Assembly: GCA_037952775.1 (NCBI GenBank)
Contig: JBANAY010000003.1
Location: 7,750,001 to 7,814,000, forward strand
Length of the DNA stretch: 64,000 bases
Direction of reading: 5' to 3'
From: Clonostachys chloroleuca
Lineage: Eukaryota > Ascomycota > Sordariomycetes > Hypocreales > Bionectriaceae
The translations under genes and the position numbers were made by a program. The stretch's first letter is position 1. Every line of letters starts with the position of its first letter. This document shows positions 58,021 through 64,000 of this stretch, in pieces. The notes beneath the pieces are model-generated. The model had not been told where the DNA came from and ran no database searches. It saw only the letters and a program-made list of their open reading frames with translations.

Positions 58021-59819
58021 TCAACCAGTTGTCACTCTCGATGTGTTCGCCGAAATATCTTCAAATTGTATCATTGACTCTTCAAATATATTCAAGTAAT
58101 CATTACCCCAAACAAAGCTATTGGGGGTAGCCCAGAGGCAATAATACTCCCTGCGGGGGCATCCAAAATCGTACACACCAAACATTGCTTGTGGCTTACA
58201 AATATCAAAGGCCTCGGGTGTGAAGATGCCCATTGGGATATCACCACCCATGCCAACGGGTCTTTATCAAGAATGTAGACAGTTGTCTGGTTCAGCTCCA
58301 GTACCGGGGGCGCGAAGCCGGCAAAATATGCACCAGTGGAAACCTTCTTTCCAGAACAGTTTCGGTTGCACATTCTTCCTGAACAACCCCTTCGTGGTAA
58401 CCCTAACATAGTCCTTTTAGTGAACGGACCATGTCTCTTTTTCAGGTAAAGATGTCCATCTGATCCGGGATCAAGGGATAGGTTTCCCCATCCCTTACCT
58501 ACACTGACCGTCTCCAGTGACCCAAACTTGGGCTGGGCCGAGGTTGCTTGTGATATAAACGCATCTGCATCGGCTGTTCTAGGGGAGTTGATACTCGAAA
58601 CATGACGAAGTGAGTATCCGCAATCAATGATGCTGTACTTCGGACTGCTTGGAGCCGACGGCGTCTCCATGATGAGGAAGCCCGGCCCCGCGGCGAAGTT
58701 CTCAGCCCGCATAACGGCTCGTGTTGAGCCGTCCTTATGGCACATGGCTCTGATGGGCAAGATCTCATACCTCGACATTCGATTGTTCTGAAGAGTCAAT
58801 GTCTCGTGAAGGAGACTTTCTAGAACCATGTGCCAGTTGATGTCTGCTGGATCGTTCTTAGGCTTAGGAGAGGGGTAGACATTCCAAAATGTTGGCAATA
58901 TAGAGCAGTAGAAAAGAAAATCCTCCTCATCGACGGTTTTTATCTCATAGAGGCCGATATCAGACAGTTCGAAGCATGTTATTCCGTATGGCAAGCGTAC
59001 CGCATTGAATGTTCGGGTGCGCACTTTGTACGAGGTCACCGAACACTCTTCGATGGATTCTTTGCTTTCGAGTCCGTATCTGGACCGTACTTTCTTGCAA
59101 ATCTCCAATTGACACCCACATCGGCATTTCGCAGCTGATGGTAAGGTGGAAACGGGGTTAACCATGTTTCGTAAGATCTCTTTTGGGTCTTGCATACGCT
59201 CGAGAGCTCGCGATCGCAACACGACGAGCGAGCGGTCGTTGAATATGGGAATCATGCCGCGCGTGATGGCAGGCCAGAGCGATTGCGAGATAGCAGCTGA
59301 TAGATGAGCTGGCTTGTCCCCAAGTTCCGTTGCCAACTTAGCTGGAAACTTAAATGACCGTTTCGGTTTCTTTATTTGGGGTATTTGCCATGGATCAGCA
59401 GTCGTCTCTGGGTCTGATATAGAGCACAAGCATTCCGTCTCATACTCGAAACAGAGGAGGCATACAAGCTCGAACTCGAACATGCTGGGGTCCGGTGCGC
59501 CACAAAAACCGTCGACTGTTGCCTGTAGCTTTTTCTTGCTATCTTCGTCCTTTTGTAAGAGATACACCGCGGTCGCAGGGATTGGAGGCCGTCTTGACGC
59601 ATCAAATCCCACTACCCTAGGCTGTTTTCCCTTCTCTTTGGTTGCGGATCCGACCTCTGTCTTGGGATAACCAGGCGGAGGTATTTCGGGTGCCGTACCA
59701 CTCCCATCATGTCTGGGGTGGTCTTCCTGTTCTTGGTAGGGAGGAGGTGGCTCATTCTCAGAGTCGTTGGTATTGCTCGCGCGGAAAGCGGCGAGGAATG
59801 CCTTCTTGTCAAAGCCCAT
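58021..59819 (-). CDS. Fungal-specific protein of unknown function, one-base frame break
   Basis: The ATG at 59819 opens MGFDKKAFLAAFRA, then a Pro-rich PPPPYQEQE region. Cys clusters occur at LVCLLCFEYETECLC and AAKCRCGCQLEICKK, which could bind metal. The first frame ends at 58092; a coherent continuation (GGDIPMGIFTPEAFD, CPRREYYCLWATPN, ending SRVTTG) is one base away and stops at 58021. The C3 run on the coding strand (58258-58260) with one C missing explains it: DKDP then V-G-M-G-G. About 599 residues. I recognise no family with confidence. Confidence 0.65.
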
Positions 59820-60785
59820 GATGTGTGATGGATCACTGCGTAAGACTGTTGTGAAAATGGTAACTGGTCTCCCCAGTTATGCGCATATTATCGTCGGTTC
59901 GTCACTGTTTCTAATTCACTACGTCAGGGGCTCCGCTGAGGCTGAGTCTGGAGTCTGCCTTGTGCCCGACGGCATTGTTAGCGTCACTCGACATCATTGC
60001 AAATCACTAGAGTCTAGTTATCTCGTCCAGCTGGTTCAATTTGTTATACCATTGCGAGCTACTGCGCGCTGACACCATGGTGTTGGGAAAGACTGGTCTT
60101 GAGGCCTGGATTCCTATCTTACGTCGAAGCTGCATATTATCCATTTTTACACGGGAAAATTTAAGAAAAAAATTCTAGACTTCCAACAGACTTGTGGCTT
60201 CCTCGAGCGGATTGTATGATAATTGTGGCAGGAGGAGAAGGCTATTACAAGTGTTATGGGCGCGTATCCTGTTGCATATCGCCATTCCTCTAGAGTCAAA
60301 CACGAAAGACAGAGAGACAAATGGCTGGCTAGCTTACGATCTATTGAAATACACCGCCTTCAAGGTTTGAACCCCTATTTTGTGTCAGATTTGCATTACG
60401 GTGACCCCCGATTGCAGATTAATACCAAGATACATCATCGCACCTTCGGGTATCCTAGAAGTTACACGACCGACCGAGAAAAAACAAACTCGTGTATATA
60501 CCGAAGAATGTTTTCTTGGTGCTTTGTGAACCCAAAGGCAGCCGACAGGGGTGGTGATAGCTACAAAGGGGTAACCTGACAGCACGGATCAACTCCGTAG
60601 CCAAACTAAGATCCATGTCTCCTTTGTTCGCGTGGGGCCACGTTTCAGCTGCAGCAACCAATCTGCCATCGCGCCGTGCTGCCACAGTAATTTGTTTTCT
60701 CAATCCCCCAAATGGCTCCCATCTGTCTCCGTCATCACTGCTAGCCGTGCCGATCCGATCGCGCCCCATCCAATTTCAAGGCAGG
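59820..60785. promoter_or_regulatory. Divergent promoter region before the multicopper oxidase
   Basis: About 965 bp between head-to-head starts. An earlier in-frame ATG for the oxidase at 60615 lies inside it. No named element was found. Confidence 0.4.
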
Positions 60786-63349
60786 ATGAATGCTTCTTAT
60801 GATGGTCCCGGAGAGCAGGTGCCGATGCTGGACATCGCCTCACCAACCGACTCCGAGACGCGAGAGTTCTATGAGCGTCCCGTGCGGTCACGTCAGCCAA
60901 CGCTGCGGCTTCCCTTTATCATCATCGGCATAATCTCTGTCCTTGCGCTGTCGTCCTTCAGTCTCTTCTACTTTCCACAGCAGCAGGTCGCCAATTCGAA
61001 GCATGCCGGCCCGGGTACCATGCCAGCGGATCAGGATCATCATGAGGACCATGATAGCAAGCCAGACAATGACCATCACGTCGCCTCTACATCTGTTGTG
61101 CCGGACATAACTACAAGCATAGCCGTCATATCAACATCGACCTTAGTATCTAGCTCAACGTCTAGCTCAACGTCTACCACTCAGGCATCTCCCACAGAAA
61201 CTCTTGCCGTGGAGTCAGGGCTGCCCCTCCCAGAGCAATTCGACTTAAAGCGCAATTTTGAAGTAACTGCTAAAGCAACCGTGCGTGAATACACCTTCAA
61301 CATCACCCATGGCCGCGCCGCCCCAGATGGATTTGAGAAGACCATGATTCTCGTCAACGGCCAATCACCTGGTCCGCTCATCCAAGCCAATACTGGAGAC
61401 ACAATCCGTGTTCATGTCAACAACATGATGACCGAGACGAGCACCACGCTTCACTGGCATGGGATTGATCAAAGGAATACTACTTGGATGGACGGTGTCC
61501 ATTCTATCTCGCAGTGTGGCATCCCGCCAGGACAGAGCTTCACCTACGAGTTCACCCTCATCAACCAGCGTGGGACCTTTTGGTACCATGCACATAAGTC
61601 TGTTCAGTATACCGATGGTCTCTATGGACCCATGGTAAGCAAACACCATCCTCGCCCACGATACATTTCGATTACGTGTACGCGTTCTTTCCCTGGACCC
61701 CTTTTACTTACTCTCTCTCCATCTCCAGGTCATCCACGATCCTACTGAAGCCATTGGAGGCGTTGATCAGGACAAGATTGTCATGGTGGGAGACTTGTAC
61801 CATGATTCCGCCGAACAAGTACTTTCCCCATATCCCAGAAGAGAAAACTTCCAGCATAGCTAATCATCACCGCAGATTCTCAAGGACTACCTGGGGCCTT
61901 CACCGCCATGGAAACCCAGCAGTCCAGGCATCGAGCCACCAGCCAAAAACATTATTATCAACGGCCGAAACGGCAAAGGTTGCACAGGCAGTTCCATGGC
62001 ATGTGAAAACGGCACATTGCACTCCACGCATGTAGATCACCTCCAGCATGTCCGTCTCCGCCTCATCAGCCACAGCACAAACGTCCCCCTCTACTTCTCA
62101 GTTGACAGTCATCTCCTCGAAATTGTCGAGCTAGACGGCGTGGAGATCGAACCCATACGTACCTCCAGGGTCTTCATCAACCCCGGTCAGCGATACTCTG
62201 TGATTCTCACCGCCAACCAGTCCCCGGGTAACTATTTGATGAGGGCTTCCGCCGCCGCCGCATGCTTTCATATTCCTGGGCGTCATATGGGAGAGTCCGG
62301 TAACGCGGGCCTGGAAGCACACGGCGTGCTCGCTTATGGGGGTGTGGATGTGAAGGCACAGACAATCGGAAAGCCATGGGACGTCGAGAGCTCGCAGACA
62401 GAAGGTATCGGGGCCGAGCCATGGAGCGAAGATTGCGCGGACTTGCCGTTTGACCTTCCGAAGCCGAAGCGCGTGATGGCTGCGTACAACGTCAGTGAGC
62501 AGAACAGTCACTACTTCCGCTTCAAGATGAGTCGAGAGACCGGCGTAATGCGTACTCTTGTCAACGAGGTGAGTTTATCCTTCCCTTCCCTGTACTGTGC
62601 CGAACGTGAAGATGCGGCCACTGACCATTTCATATCACATTAGACCACATATACTCCCCTCGTGGACGATGCGACTCTCTGGAAAATCCCCCATCTGGAT
62701 CTCAACGCTGAGAATCCGAAGTGGGACTTTGGACCCAATCAACAGGTCATGATATCCCCCGATCCCAGCATGGGAACCCAGATTGCCATCTCGGCGAACC
62801 ATATGATGATGCACCCGTGGCATATGCAGTAGGTTCTTCGCCCTTCTTCTTGTATTATTCGTTCGTGATCGCTAACATTGACACAGTGGTAAGTAAAGAT
62901 GCTGCTCAGCATAGAAATACGTTTTTCTCACACACAACGCAGGTCAGAGCTTCCAAGTCGTTGGCTGGGGCGACGGAAACTTCGGAAAGGGCCAGACGAC
63001 CTGGAAGCTGGACAACCCAATGCGACGCGACACCCTCACCATGATGGGAGCCGATCACGTCGTTCTCCGCATCGCGTCGGATAATCCGGGCGTCTGGGCT
63101 CTCCATTGCCACATTCTTTGGCACGCTGAAGGTAGGTAGCTTCCTCTCTTTGCTTGATCAGTTAGCGCAAGAATGCTGACCTCGTGCTCTAACCTAGGTG
63201 GCATGTTCATCACGTTTGCCCAGCGTCTCAAGGAGCTGCAGACCAGGCTGGGGGCCTTGGGTGGCCCGGATAAGGATGGCATCAAAGAGAGGTTTTGTAA
63301 GGCTCCGGCGAAGCCAGCAGAAGGTGGAGAGGCACCGACAAACGCATAG
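60786..63349 (+). CDS. Membrane-anchored multicopper oxidase (laccase-like) with a 2-nt exon
   Basis: About 719 residues. Exons: 60786-61634, 61729-61818, 61876-62568, 62644-62828, 62887-62888, 62943-63131, 63198-63349. A type II signal anchor LPFIIIGIISVLALSSFSLF follows about 40 cytosolic residues, then a Ser/Thr-rich stem. Copper motifs in order: LHWHGID, FWYHAHKS, HPWHMHGQSF and HCHILWHAEGG, so all four His motifs and the type 1 Cys are present. ATG 60786 (MNASYDG) is preferred, because 60615 adds 57 residues that look like leader sequence. The HPWHMHG motif is only kept if the TG exon is used between introns 62829-62886 and 62889-62942. The substrate could be phenols, pigments or metal; not determinable. 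Confidence 0.9.
62887..62888 (+). other. Proposed 2-nucleotide micro-exon (TG)
   Basis: Upstream intron 62829-62886: donor gtaggt, branch-like gctaac, acceptor acacag. Downstream intron 62889-62942: donor gtaagt, acceptor acgcag. Exon 4 ends in CA and the next exon starts GTCAGAGC. CA+TG+GTCAGAGC reads His-Gly-Gln-Ser in frame. Splicing without TG gives a frameshift that loses the last two copper motifs. Confidence 0.6.
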
Positions 63350-64000
63350 ACTAGAATTTTAGGTGTATGGACGTTTTTTTTTTAGATACTATGTATAAAT
63401 AGGGAGTAATAGCATTCCTCATACCAAATAGAACGCAAGATTGTTTAAAGAATTGGCTGAATCGTTCCTCAAACTTGAAGTTGGTTGCCTCCAATGTATC
63501 AGCGCGTATAAACAAGTCGCTGATTCTTATGAGTATCGTCCAATATTAGAGAGGTAGTGACATATCACTCGGTTATAGTGGCCTCCAAAGTTGCCTGATT
63601 CAGTCATCCCCTGTCACAAACGATTCTCAAAACGAGTAGCAGCTATGCTAAACACCTCTCCATGGGCGCAGTGATTGGCGGGAAGCAAGCAAAAAGAATG
63701 GACCACCAGATTCTTATCTTTGAATGATACGGGGTGCTCGTTGTGATAGTCTCCGTCCTAGCCGAACAACATGAGCGGAGAGCATCTCAATTTCCCGTTG
63801 CCAAGCTCAGACATGTGCCCTGAATCATCCTTGGCGATCAGCTCCAGCCTTGGCAGACCATCATCGTGTGGACCTCCCGGGCAATGATAGGAGAGCAGCC
63901 GTCTCTGATGCCCCGACTCAGCTAGCGAATCTAGCTTGGCGATGAGCTATAATGCGGGGTGCGCAAGGTCACCACGGTTATGATGGACGAGTTGGGTTTA
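63350..64000. other. Intergenic at right edge
   Basis: Only 3' flank of the oxidase; no gene supported. Confidence 0.5.

Overview
The window is nuclear DNA of a filamentous ascomycete (Pezizomycotina). The evidence is many genes with short introns of about 50-95 bp (one of 207 bp) with GTRNGT donors and YAG acceptors, together with families typical of these fungi: HET, Zn2Cys6 regulator, RTA1, DUF3632, 2EXR, NmrA, fungal protoglobin, GMC oxidoreductase and a membrane-anchored multicopper oxidase. I cannot fix the genus. No rRNA, convincing tRNA or CRISPR was seen.

Layout. 1-4 kb: edge of a secondary-metabolism-like group with a Baeyer-Villiger monooxygenase cut by the left end, an SDR, and a small Dabb-barrel protein divergent from the SDR. 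4-12 kb: a decayed stretch with an amidohydrolase remnant, a dead DUF3632 gene, a frame-broken SDR, a kinase fragment running into a TPR gene, then an intact GPI-anchored Cys-rich wall protein. 13-19 kb: RTA1 membrane protein divergent from a Zn2Cys6 regulator, then a GNAT acetyltransferase. 21-24 kb: a HET-domain pseudogene. 25.7-26.6 kb: a protoglobin. 28-32 kb: two polytopic membrane proteins.

32-47 kb: a concentration of small-molecule enzymes: lactonase-type amidohydrolase, a phosphopantothenoylcysteine decarboxylase-like flavoprotein (HFCD), an FAD monooxygenase fused to a C-terminal multi-pass membrane domain, an SDR, an EthD-like barrel protein, a class I methyltransferase and an NmrA-like protein. 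A MITE and a copia gag remnant lie among them. No PKS, NRPS or classical terpene synthase is visible, so if this is a biosynthetic cluster it lacks a recognised backbone enzyme. 50-64 kb: an OST-alpha/DUF300 membrane protein, a strongly codon-biased GMC oxidoreductase, a 2EXR protein, a fungal-specific unknown and a multicopper oxidase.

Two observations stand out. First, the multicopper oxidase can only be read through its copper motif if a 2-nt exon is spliced between two adjacent, well-formed introns. Second, at least eight otherwise coherent genes are broken by one-base indels, mostly in or beside homopolymers, which looks more like base-calling or assembly error than gene death. This contrasts with the HET and DUF3632 loci, which carry nonsense codons and look truly dead.
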